DNA from: Ophiothrix spiculata | Lineage: Eukaryota > Echinodermata > Ophiuroidea > Amphilepidida > Ophiotrichidae | Length of the DNA stretch: 20,170 nt | Reading direction: 5' to 3' (one strand) | NCBI GenBank assembly: GCA_000969725.1 | Contig: JXSR01S004069.1 | Made by a program: the position numbers and the translations under genes | Part shown: positions 1-8,856 of the stretch, piece by piece | Layout of the letters: every line of letters begins with the position of its first letter | How positions within the stretch are numbered: the first letter of the stretch is position 1 | Notes under the pieces: generated by a model | The model's database searches: none | Seen by the model: the letters and a program-made list of their open reading frames with translations, nothing else | Told to the model about the DNA's origin: nothing

Positions 1-27
1 CTGTGTAATTTGAAGAAGTATCCAGCG

Positions 28-1822
28 ACCCTGCTAAACTCTAGTTGGCAACTATAATCCAAATTAAATAGACCCTCGGTTTTTCGGATTTTTTTCAGTA
101 AATATCAAACTTCAAGAAAAGTCTCGAAAGAAAAGTTGTTTGTCTTCTCTTGACCCAACAAGATTTATAGATTTTAAAGTATACAAGTACTCCAAAATGG
201 TCATATCTTTACAAATTGGACAATTTCAGTCTCGCTTTGGTATGATCTGTTGTGACATCGGGCACGATTAATGATGTAAACTTTTGGAAACTTCCATTAA
301 AGAATTTTTGTAGGTAGCTTGTCGAAGGTTGATGAGTTTGAATTTCGCGCTACACGTAAGCTATTAAAATGGTCAGTATTTCCCCGGGGGTACGCATTAT
401 CTAAAGTGACAGGATGTGACTCGACAAAATGAAAAGTAGGGGTCATCCGGTACAAACTTACGCACAAAAATAGGATGGGGCTGGTATTTAAAATGCGTTG
501 TTTGTTATTCTGATCGAACCTTTTCTTCTTATTTTTATTATTTTAAAATTTATTTGAGGCGTAGATCACCATTGGATATTTTTCAAATTTGCATTGATTA
601 CATCAATGACCCTCATTTTCAAACTTGGATGATCCCTTTTTCATTTATGTTGTGTGCCAAATCCCCCCCAGGGGTAGCCAACTCATTGCAAATATCTTGC
701 ATTAGTAGAATCCGATAATCAATATTAACGCTACGGAACTGATTTAAGGGTACTGTCAACTCTTCGTTTTCAGAAATTGAGAACCACGAAGCAGGTGTGC
801 ATACTGAACATGATGGTGAGGTCATTTTTGGACCAAAATATGCAATTTTCGCTCTCAGATTCAAAATGATTTTGGTTTTGGCCCAAAATTTTTCTGGGAA
901 GCAAGGCCGTATCTAAGGATGCGCTGTGGGAGTCGCACCCCTAAATTTGACAATGTGCAAACAAGGTCCACACAAATCCTTGAAAAAGGTACACAAAAAT
1001 CCTAAAAGCACCCAAATACCTGCCGTTGTTTTTCGATAAATGCTACACCAAATGCTGTAAAATTACTGAAAAGCGGTTTTTTTGGTTTTTTTTATATTTT
1101 ATTTCATTTTTATTTTATGTTATTTATTTATTTTTCTTGTCACGTTTAGAAATAAACACTGATATTAATTTGGGGTCGACCCAAAAGGAAAACGTTCCTC
1201 TAAAAGGTCCACTTTTCGAAAACCCGCACCCCCTTAAAAAAAATTGAATTATTTTTGATTTTTGTCAAAAATTGGTCATTTTTTCACAAAAGTGGACATT
1301 AAAAATAAGCGCAAGGCTTAAAGGAAAAAAGTCAAGAAGTTTCAGCGCGAAAAAATAACAACCGGCGGCGGAGGTATAACAAAAAATGTCGGAGCGGATT
1401 CCGCCCCCGGCTCTTTTAGGGTTAACTCTGAAAATGAAAAATTGATAAGGGTTGACTGTACCCTTAACTTTACCATAATTAAAGCGCCCATTTAGGCGCA
1501 TACCTGTTTATTAAATCGAATAGGCCCATTAAAAGTTTTCTGATCGATGCGCTCATATAGATCTGGGCCCAGTATAGATGAATACGATTATCTTACGATT
1601 GTGGGCAAAATTGATGAAATTTGAATAGAATCGGGCATATTCATATAAAATTAATGAACATGAAAATAAATTCCTGTTGGGTCAAGGCAAACAACTTTTC
1701 TTTCATGACTTTTCTTGAAGTTTGATATTTACTGAAAAATATCCGAAAAACCGAGGGTCTATTTTATTTGGATCAACTAACAGGTAGACAATAGGGTAGT
1801 TGCCAACTAGAATTAGTAGGGT
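28..1822. mobile_element. ~1.8-kb element with long terminal inverted repeats
   Basis: The left arm (about 28-169) reappears in reverse complement at about 1666-1822. Shared landmarks are CTAGTTGGCAACTA, AATAGACCCTCGGTTTTTCGG, a stretch around TCAGTAAATATCAAACTTCA, and TTGACCCAACA. Over the aligned parts the arms look roughly 90% identical. The left arm lacks about 20 bases present in the right arm, just after GGCAACTA. No target-site duplication is obvious and no transposase reading frame is visible inside, so I read it as a non-autonomous DNA transposon or fold-back element. The outer limits are approximate. A second element is nested inside (748-1463). Confidence 0.6.
748..1463. mobile_element. 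Nested TTAA-flanked element with short terminal inverted repeats
   Basis: The left end (748-764) reads GGGTACTGTCAACTCTT. The right end (1447-1463) is AAGGGTTGACTGTACCC, the reverse complement of a near copy with two mismatches in 17. Each end directly abuts a TTAA (744-747 and 1464-1467). TTAA duplication is the hallmark of piggyBac-type transposition, so a non-autonomous piggyBac-like element is the best fit, although the terminal bases are not a canonical piggyBac end. The interior is AT-rich and has no plausible protein. Its position inside the 28-1822 element implies it inserted later. Confidence 0.45.
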
Positions 1823-4108
1823 TTCATGATTCCTATCGATTTCTTTCAATTAAAAAGATGGAGATATAAATGTAAATGTTCGCCTGCTTTTTTATTATGT
1901 TGATATCCTCCTGTCTTCTTGATTTTATACTTTGTAAATACACGACTGGATGCTTTTTTATATTATCCAAAACACTTAGTGTAACACATATAACTGCTCT
2001 TAGACATTTTAATCGCACTTAGTCAATGACGTTAGAACAAGGACCATGCTTATTGACAACTTTTGGTAGCCCCGTCTTTGTAAAGAGTTGGTTGAACTGC
2101 TACACTCTTAGAGAAGAAACAAATGTCCTGTGGGGAGAATTTAAGTAGGCCACCAAGCAAAATGAATAGCTTATTTCCAAATGGTGTTAAGTCCACAATT
2201 TTAAATTCCAAGAAAATCACCTTTTTTATATTGCCATTAATACAATATTATTTTTCCAGGACTGTTAAAGATAGAGACATTATGAAGGATCATAATAACA
2301 TGAAAAATTAAAATCCGTAATTTTCACTTTTTAAAATCATACATATAGTTTCAAAAATGTAGTGGACTTTTTCTCACGTAGTGAGTTTGACCCAGCTTTG
2401 CCCAAAAAATCATGCCCATGCCAATGAGAATTACATCAATCACTTTCCACTGTGTTAGAGAGACCAAGTGAAGTCACATGATCAACTCTTCCTCCCTACA
2501 TGTCAACACAACTATACAAAGGTCACCCACTGAATATTGTGCTCAACAATGTTTAGTTACAGAGACCATACATTATAGCTCAACCAACAAACAAGAACTC
2601 TCATCATGCTCATTGGTCATAATGTGAACTCTTGAAGATCAAAAAACAATCAGTTTTTAACTCAATCATTTGGTATATTTCTATTAAAAATTGCACTGTC
2701 TTGTGTTTGTTTTACTGTACAGCTGTTGTTTGAGTATATTTATGCTTATTTGAAATGAAAAATAATAAAACTATACTGTTATAATAAGTAGGAATTCACT
2801 TGAGTAATATGATTCCTTATCAAAATCTCTCTATACTTCATATAACTGGGCAAATAAGTTGCATTTGGAAAGTTCGCTGAACTCCAGGTACGTTGTTTAT
2901 TAAGAAAGTTTGTTTATCTTAAGACCGAGTACAAGTCTTGACTGTTAGTAGCCACTATATATACAATTATGTGCAGTCTCATTGCCTATTGAATAGTTAT
3001 ATGATTGGTAGAAAGACTACTATTCTCACTAAAACATTATTGAACTAAGATGTCACTTTCTGGTAACTAATAACCAGTTAAAAGCTATGCTGAGTAGTCC
3101 ATATTGAAGTGTGTTGATTTCAGTCTGGACAGCAAATGTGAATTTCAGTAGTATAAATTTGGAACTAATTTCAACTTACCTTATCTATGAAAGGGGTTTA
3201 CATCATGCCAATCATGTGCCAATCACTTACTTACACTTTCTACACAAAATAATTGGTGAACCTGGACAATTTATAACACCTGGTGCAAATGTCATATGTT
3301 AGAAATATACTCACTAAACCAGAACATGTCCAGGGAAGGTCCGTATCTCAAGTTAATATATGCAATTTTAAAATGATTAAAATTATTAATGATTTCGTTT
3401 AAGGTTTTATAGAAACAGGGTTTCTATTCAAAATAGAATATGTATTACAATAAGACCTTTACTAAACAAACCAATTAGACCTCTGCATCATCTTGACACC
3501 TCACATTTCTGGATAGGCCTTCACATTATGTTTCATTTGCGAAGAAAAAGGACCGATTGGAATACCAGAGAGCCTGATTTTGCTACCCGAATTTGCGGCA
3601 CGTCCCAATAACCGCGTTTGTACTAAGTACTCCCCGGGAATTAGAGAGTACAGTTGTAAGTCTGGTTGATCGCTAGTACACACATGAAAACCAAGATTGG
3701 TAACATTTGAAAAAAATTATTGCCTTTAAAAGAAGTTTAAAATGAATAGATAATATGTCAGCGGAAGCATATTTTAATCATGTTTGCCATGTTAACAACG
3801 TAAGGATTGTTATAATGCTATTATTTCTATACTTGTTCAAATCAGAGAAAAATATATTTATGGTAACAACAGAATGGAAATGATGTTTTTTCATGCGAAC
3901 TTGTACCTCACTGCTGGTTGGCGTGAGTTCGTCCTTTTTAAGGACTATTCTTGTTGACCAAAAATGGGCACATTTCCCCATGGACTTAACACGTTTTTAA
4001 ATAAAACCAAAACAGCATCAGTCACACGTCATCTAGGTTGGACTTAACACGCTTTGAAAAAAGTTAAAATTTACATGCGCTTGTTTCAGAAACAAATTAC
4101 TAGATACT
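1823..4108. other. AT-rich flank with no supported gene
   Basis: I find no coding exon, RNA gene or clear transposon end here. Short open frames occur on both strands but lack splice context or recognisable domains. A slightly GC-richer patch near 3560-3680 ends close to a GTAAGT (3656). It could be a non-coding first exon of the downstream gene, but nothing else supports that. Confidence 0.5.
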
Positions 4109-4231
4109 TTAGGTAAAAGCCATGTCACGCATCACCGGTTTGGTAATCGATTACATGTATTTCAATGACCAAACCAGTGTACGTTATTAGTTCGTTATTC
4201 GTACGTTTCGTGATGTGTGACAGAGCCCTAA
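4109..4231. mobile_element. ~120-bp fold-back (MITE-like) element
   Basis: The ends are imperfect inverted repeats. The left end runs from TTAGG through GTCACGCATCACC, and the right end is the reverse complement of TTAGGGC plus TCTGTCACACATCACG. A further inner pair, GGTTTGGT (4137-4144) and ACCAAACC (4168-4175), lets the whole unit fold. There is no coding potential. This is probably a miniature inverted-repeat transposable element. The target-site duplication is unclear because TTA/TAA forms part of the inverted repeat. Confidence 0.4.
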
Positions 4232-4308
4232 GTAACTTCCTATTTCTATCAAAATCTTAATTTTTAAGCTGGGAAGACCACGGTTTGGATATAAGCTATT
4301 AAATTATA

Positions 4309-4320
4309 GGGGGGGGGGGG
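4309..4320 (+). repeat. G12 homopolymer
   Basis: Twelve consecutive G residues in an otherwise AT-rich flank. Runs of this length are prone to length error in sequencing and can form G-rich secondary structure. Confidence 0.9.
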
Positions 4321-4611
4321 AGAGAAGACAAAGTATAGACCTGTAAAGTATTTATATATAATTTATACTTGCCTAAAAATATTTATGTTGTTTTACCAAG
4401 AACCGTAGTCGTTAGCATTTGGTTAGTGAAGCTGAAAGAACCATTTTGGGCTAAAGTACCACTTTTGAATCTTTTTTTGTTCTACAAAGAATCTTGTCAC
4501 AATGATCATGTCATAACCTTTTAAGAACCTTTCAGACAAAGGTTGCTCCCTACGATCCCACGATCCTTCTACCACGCTACTTGGTTATTAAAACTCTCAG
4601 TTTATCTGAGA

Positions 4612-4684
4612 GGCCGAATAGCTCAGTGGTTAGAGCGCTCGCATGGCAAGCGAGAGGTCCGGGGTTCGAGTCCCTGTTCGACCA
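4612..4684 (+). tRNA. tRNA with anticodon GGC (Ala)
   Basis: A 73-base cloverleaf can be drawn. The acceptor is GGCCGAA with TTCGACC (six pairs and one C3-A70 mismatch), then discriminator A73. The D stem is GCTC/GAGC. The anticodon stem CTCGC/GCGAG is perfect around the loop ATGGCAA, which places U33 correctly and gives anticodon GGC. The variable loop is AGGTC. The T stem CGGGG/CCCTG has one G-U pair around TTCGAGT. Box A (TAGCTCAGTGG, 4619-4629) and box B (GGTTCGAGTCC, 4663-4673) are intact, no CCA is encoded and a T6 run follows, all as in a nuclear Pol III gene. GGC reads GCC/GCU alanine codons. Eukaryotes normally use AGC (inosine) for these, and the alanine identity pair G3-U70 is absent. 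It may be a functional minor isoacceptor, a recoded tRNA or a tRNA-like repeat. Confidence 0.85.
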
Positions 4685-4687
4685 GGA

Positions 4688-4693
4688 TTTTTT
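4688..4693 (+). terminator. Pol III terminator of the tRNA gene
   Basis: Six T residues begin three bases after the discriminator base. This is the usual RNA polymerase III stop signal. Confidence 0.7.
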
Positions 4694-4894
4694 CAAATAA
4701 AATGAAATCATGGCCTGTTTGTGATTTGTCTGATTGTTCTTAATGTTCTAGTGTACAATGCGTATTTCTCCATTTCTTTATCTGATTGTATATTACAAAT
4801 ACGATAGCATTAGTTCTGATCTCGTATGCTAGTGTGTAGCGTTATAGCTTTATATCATTGTACCTATGTTCAGTTCGTCTATCTCCCAACTTTA

Positions 4895-5140
4895 AATCCA
4901 AAGTTAGTAGTTGGTTATTTTATTACCAAGAGAGATGAACTTTAATTCTACTGCTACAAATTGCAAAATGTGTATGAATGTGTCCAACGTCATTGGCTAA
5001 CTCTAAACCACATACAGGATTCAGAGAGATGAAATCTGTAGTGATAGCAGATGAAAAAATCCAAAAACAATAACAATGTGTTGCAATCCAAGGTTATATA
5101 GTAGTGGGTTATTTTTTTATGAGATGAGCTTTAATTCTAA
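4895..5140 (+). repeat. Diverged direct duplication (two ~56-bp copies)
   Basis: The copies at about 4895-4950 and 5085-5140 share the order AATCCAA-GTT, TAGT-GG-TTATTTT, GAGATGA-CTTTAATTCT, with scattered differences and small indels. They lie upstream of the first coding exon. The origin is unknown; this could be a decayed tandem duplication. Confidence 0.4.
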
Positions 5141-5241
5141 TTTAATATACATGATATATCAAGCCAAAGTGTTCAATAAGTGATGATAAGACTATGAGCA
5201 GATTACTCATGACCTTTTGTAACATTATTTTGTTTCCACAG

Positions 5242-5332
5242 TCTTGCATAGTTTACGACCATACAACGGAACTTGATATTCATAAAGCTACACGGGTACG
5301 GCCCACGAGGCCCGTGTTACAATCACAGCGAC
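5242..5332 (+). other. Putative 5' UTR part of the first coding exon
   Basis: A pyrimidine-rich tract ending in TTTCCACAG (AG at 5240-5241) looks like a splice acceptor, so an untranslated exon may lie upstream. The reading frame of the start codon is closed by a TAG at 5249-5251, so translation cannot start earlier in this exon. No convincing TATA box or initiator is visible nearby. Confidence 0.4.
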
Positions 5333-6097
5333 ATGGAGATCCTAATGCGGTGTGTCGTTTCTCTAATGTTATTATTGACCATTGCTGCAGAGGTGATATC
5401 GGCCCAAACAGTCATTGGTGGAATTATCGATCAAAATGCTAACCTTCTTACTTCCGATAGCCCATTCTTTGTGAACAGTACACTGATAATAAACAATGAT
5501 GTAACGCTTACGGTTGAACCTGGGGTCTCATTCCTATTTGATCAAAGTGTTGGCATTCATGTCTTTGGTGCTTTGATAGCAAATGGATCCGAAGATCAGT
5601 ATATAACGTTCTCATCTGAAAGCAGTTCATGGAATGGTATAACGTGGGCCAAAAATGCCAGCAAAATTAATGAAGTCGTCGATTCCTTATCGGTCCATCG
5701 ATCGGCATCCCTTCTAAATTTTGTAAATATAAGCGGAGCTGGCATTGCTCTACAAGCCGAAAATATTGCACCGGACCTTACAAACGCTTATGTCATCAAC
5801 AACTACGGGGATGGCATTCAATGGCGAAATATTGCAAATATTGTGAAGGTTCACAATTGCGTAATACAGGACAACCAGGGTAATGGCGTAACGTTTTCGT
5901 CAGATGGAAACCTTGGACGACTAGATATGGCTGGGTGTACAGTGCAAGGTAACAATGGAGCTGGGATATCTGCAAGCTGGACCAGACCGACCGATTCCAT
6001 GGATATTCCACGACTTCCATTCCAATGTTCTTCATCTGTGGACATTGAGAGTAACGTTTACTTGGAGTATGAAGGATCGGATGGCGAATGCTCTCAG
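5333..6097 (+). CDS. bark: Bark beetle/anakonda-like protein, exon 1 (signal peptide, repeat 1 start)
   Basis: This exon encodes residues 1-255. The chosen ATG (5333) has a good context (G at -3, G at +4) and begins a clear signal peptide, residues 1-24: a short N-region, then a hydrophobic core SLMLLLTIA and ISA before Q25. Residues 29-100 form the first 'cap' segment, with GG at 29-30 and LTVEPGV at 59-65, followed by ITFSS and SSWNGI. Residues 100-225 are Asn/Gly-rich right-handed beta-helix coils. From Cys232 a CUB-like beta-sandwich begins and continues in exon 2. Unlike the later repeats, no SRCR domain lies between cap and helix. The exon ends in CAG|GTAAAA, phase 0. In Drosophila the family acts at epithelial septate and tricellular junctions. 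That is family knowledge; the role here is inferred. Confidence 0.82.
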
Positions 6098-7860
6098 GTA
6101 AAAATATTACAAATGTCACTTTCCCGAATGTGAAATTTCTGGTAAGTAAATTAATTGATTAACAGTGCGGGTAAAGGTACGGTTATTGCAAGTTTTGACC
6201 ATCGGTAAACTTTGTCCGATTTCAAAGGTTAATTGCCAAATTGACGATCAAAATTGTGAATGGTGGACTCCGTCGAACAACCTTCCCTTAGGAGTCAATG
6301 GTCAAAGAAAACGTAAAATGGAAGGTGTTTTAGGGGACATCGGATAGTATTGTAAGAGTTTTATAGTTAAATAATTTGTTTTTAACCAGCGATCAAAAGT
6401 ATTACCTATTACTTACCTGAACACACCTGTCCATATGGATCTGACATCAGTAGAGCACTTTCGCTAAAGAATTTCACGTTGAAACCCAGGACATGGATAA
6501 AATGTCGAATTTGAACATATGTCCTGTAAGGTCAAGAAAATTCCGACCAAAAATCCAATTGAAGTTTTCTTTAAATTTTGCAGCCTAATCGTGGCGACCC
6601 TTTTAACTACCAAGCGAGGAAAAAAAAATGGTCGCGATTTGTTTTTAAACGTGACTTGCTGAGAAGGCTGACTTTGAACCCTTATGTCTGAAAACGGTGA
6701 AAGCAAATGCAAATTTGGAGTTTTTCCAATACAATGCATGTGACTTTTTTGCTGTTGATAAAAAAGAAACATTATATGGTATTTTCGATAAAAAACAACG
6801 ATTTGAGACTTTTTAAGCAAACAAATTTTTACATCAATTTTGTTCTAGAAAATAAAACGTCGTCAGTTGGATTGATTCTGCTAGTAAAAATATTAAACTC
6901 AGATTGATGAAATTTGGAACATATAATTTGCCTGTAAGGCCTGTAAAGTGAAGAAATAACGAGAGGAAAACATACGTTGATGTGATGTACCTAATATCGG
7001 CTCTTCATACTTGCCTGCAATTTGTATTGCGATAACTAGGCATCAAAATTTCGACAACTACTACCTTTTGTCACGACGGGTCATCCTCTGACGTCAATAA
7101 CGTGCATGAAGCTCATAGTTAGTGTTTTGAATGACACCGCTGGACCGCTCGCTGCGTTGAAATATAATGCATTTCATCAGTCCGGACCAAGTGCCCAAGT
7201 CGGCAACATAGCCCAAATGGGCAAGGTTAAGCCGAATTAGGCAATATGATTTTTTGAAAGTCTTCCGAATTCAGCAACCTTAACAGTTTTTCTTTTGTTG
7301 TATCTGAATTCATACTTTGGGAATGTTCTCCTTTACATCATTATTATTTATATAATTTAAATAATAAAGAGAGATTTATCAAAACGACTATGACGGGACT
7401 CGAACCTACGGTTTTGAGAATAAGAGTCGAGTTAACAGCTAGACCAGAGAACTGACAATGTATACGAAGGGAATTCAAGATTATATTAATTCTATTTGAA
7501 GTAATTGGTTACGTATGCGCAATAGTATGGAGCATTCAGTTTTGAACGTGTGGATTTTCAATGTCAAGAGTTAAAACAAAGGAACTTTTACATTAACTTT
7601 GTTTTAGCATACTTTAACGCAATATTCTTACAGGACTTCGGGGAAAAAATTGCTATAAACGTATCAGCATAAATATACATTTTCGATTGAATTGATATTT
7701 TTCAAGAAAATCACCAGCCAATTTTGAAGGTACATGGTGTGAAATAATTTGCCAGTACAATTGCACGAAATGGTACACATGTTTCGGTAAATCTAATAGC
7801 ATTATACTTACACAGTGTTTATCTTTGAATGTCGTCGTCTATTATTTCATTTAATGACAG
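6098..7860 (+). other. Intron 1 (phase 0)
   Basis: The intron is bounded by GTAAAA (6098) and TTTAATGACAG (ending 7860). Its 1763 bases are AT-rich and hold no additional exon I can support. The only notable item is a tRNA-like relic on the minus strand at 7385-7453. Confidence 0.75.
7385..7453 (-). pseudogene. Degenerate tRNA-like sequence
   Basis: Read on the minus strand, it has a perfect box B (GGTTCGAGTCC, 7396-7406) and a plausible box A (TGGTCTAGCTG, 7436-7446) at tRNA-like spacing. Between them lies CTCTTAT, resembling a lysine CTT anticodon loop. The acceptor arm does not pair, and the D, anticodon and T stems are badly broken. It is therefore a tRNA pseudogene or the head of a tRNA-derived SINE, not a working tRNA. 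Confidence 0.4.
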
Positions 7861-8101
7861 GTTATTTCTTCTCCACTCGGATCGACAATAACCGCATATA
7901 TTATTGAAAATACTGGATATAATTCACAAATAACATTTTGGAATGGAAACACTACCAATTCATCTGACCTTCTGGCTGTGAGAGGAAGGTATGATCATTA
8001 TGGAAGTGTGACAACAAACACAAACGAAATTAGAATTGAGAACTGGGCAGGTGGATATTATCTACAAAGGAGGTTTCTGATTTTACTGACAGTGCAATTA
8101 G
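7861..8101 (+). CDS. bark: Bark beetle/anakonda-like protein, exon 2 (CUB-like domain of repeat 1)
   Basis: The exon encodes residues 256-335 plus the first base of codon 336. It begins after TTTAATGACAG in phase 0 and ends at TTAG|GTAAGT in phase 1, with no in-frame stop. It completes the CUB-like beta-sandwich begun at Cys232, with alternating strands (ITAYIIENTG, ITFWNG, LAVRGRYD) and a final strand FLILLTVQL. That last strand matches the ends of exon 3 (HLILIKAF) and exon 4 (FFIRVKSVAL). This supports both the reading frame and the homology of the three domains. The domain assignment rests on pattern, not on a profile search. Confidence 0.75.
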
Positions 8102-8856
8102 GTAAGTTTACATTATGCACCTGTCACACAAATATCGTGCGGTAAGTCGCAACAAGATAATTATATGACTCATCTGTCATAATTAATTATGAGTAAAACC
8201 ATAAATACTTAATAGTTCCATATATCGGATTTTCATCGGCTTTTGAGTAATGAATAAAGGAAGTGATGATTCTAACACGTTCTATAAATTTGAGCTTAAT
8301 ACCATGCAGATTAGTTTACAAATTGTCGACTTACAATTTCACCACAACCCCTACATCACATCTTTGGCGGTTCTCTTGCTACCACCTTAAGCTGAACCCC
8401 CATGTTTTATAAAAATAACCACAAATGATGTAAAAAAAAGGGCTATCTACATTCTTTTGGTCAGTGCCTTAATATGTATAGTGAGTACAACATTGTCAAA
8501 CTTAACGCAGCGGGTCCCTCAGTTTTGCGTTACTTTTTGTAACTTTTACGCAACATTTCTACTGACATTTGGTAATTTTGCGTAATTTAATGTAACTTTA
8601 TGCAACATAGCAACTTCCCGTTACTTTGTTTAAATTTGCGCAACATTTGGCAACATTGTGTAATTTATATAACTTTGTGCAACTCAGTGGATACTAGCAA
8701 TTTTATGGAAAATTTGTACAAACTTGACAAGGTGACAAGTTTGTGCAGCATTTTAATCCTCTGAGTGTCATGGACATTTTAGAATTTACAGAACTTACTG
8801 AATTGCCATGTTGATTAACAATAACACCTGCTTAATATGTTTGTCTTGATTTTCAG
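8102..8856 (+). other. Intron 2 (phase 1)
   Basis: The intron runs from GTAAGT at 8102 to TTGATTTTCAG ending at 8856. Apart from the degenerate tandem repeat at 8523-8692, I see only unique AT-rich sequence. Confidence 0.75.
8523..8692 (+). repeat. Degenerate ~55-bp tandem repeat (GTAAC/GCAAC words)
   Basis: Three diverged copies start near 8524, 8577 and 8635, each with the TTTGCG start. Each contains variants of TTTGCGTAACTTT, TGTAACTTT and GCAACAT. The spacing is about 53-58 bases. It is an old minisatellite inside intron 2. Confidence 0.5.

Noticed and set aside
619..1501. Small reading frames inside the 28-1822 element
   Set aside because: They show no transposase motifs and span low-complexity or element-end sequence.
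3501..3683. Small minus-strand reading frame in the GC-richer patch
   Set aside because: It has no recognisable domain, splice signals or supporting neighbours; it is only 60 codons.
5273..5332. Earlier translation start, giving 20 extra residues
   Set aside because: The upstream codon is TTG, not ATG, and the signal peptide begins cleanly at the ATG at 5333.
8045..8101. Possible frameshift near the end of exon 2, because another frame gives a helix-like peptide (EVSDFTDSAI)
   Set aside because: The alternative frame hits a stop at the start of exon 3. The chosen frame ends in the same hydrophobic strand pattern as exons 3 and 4.
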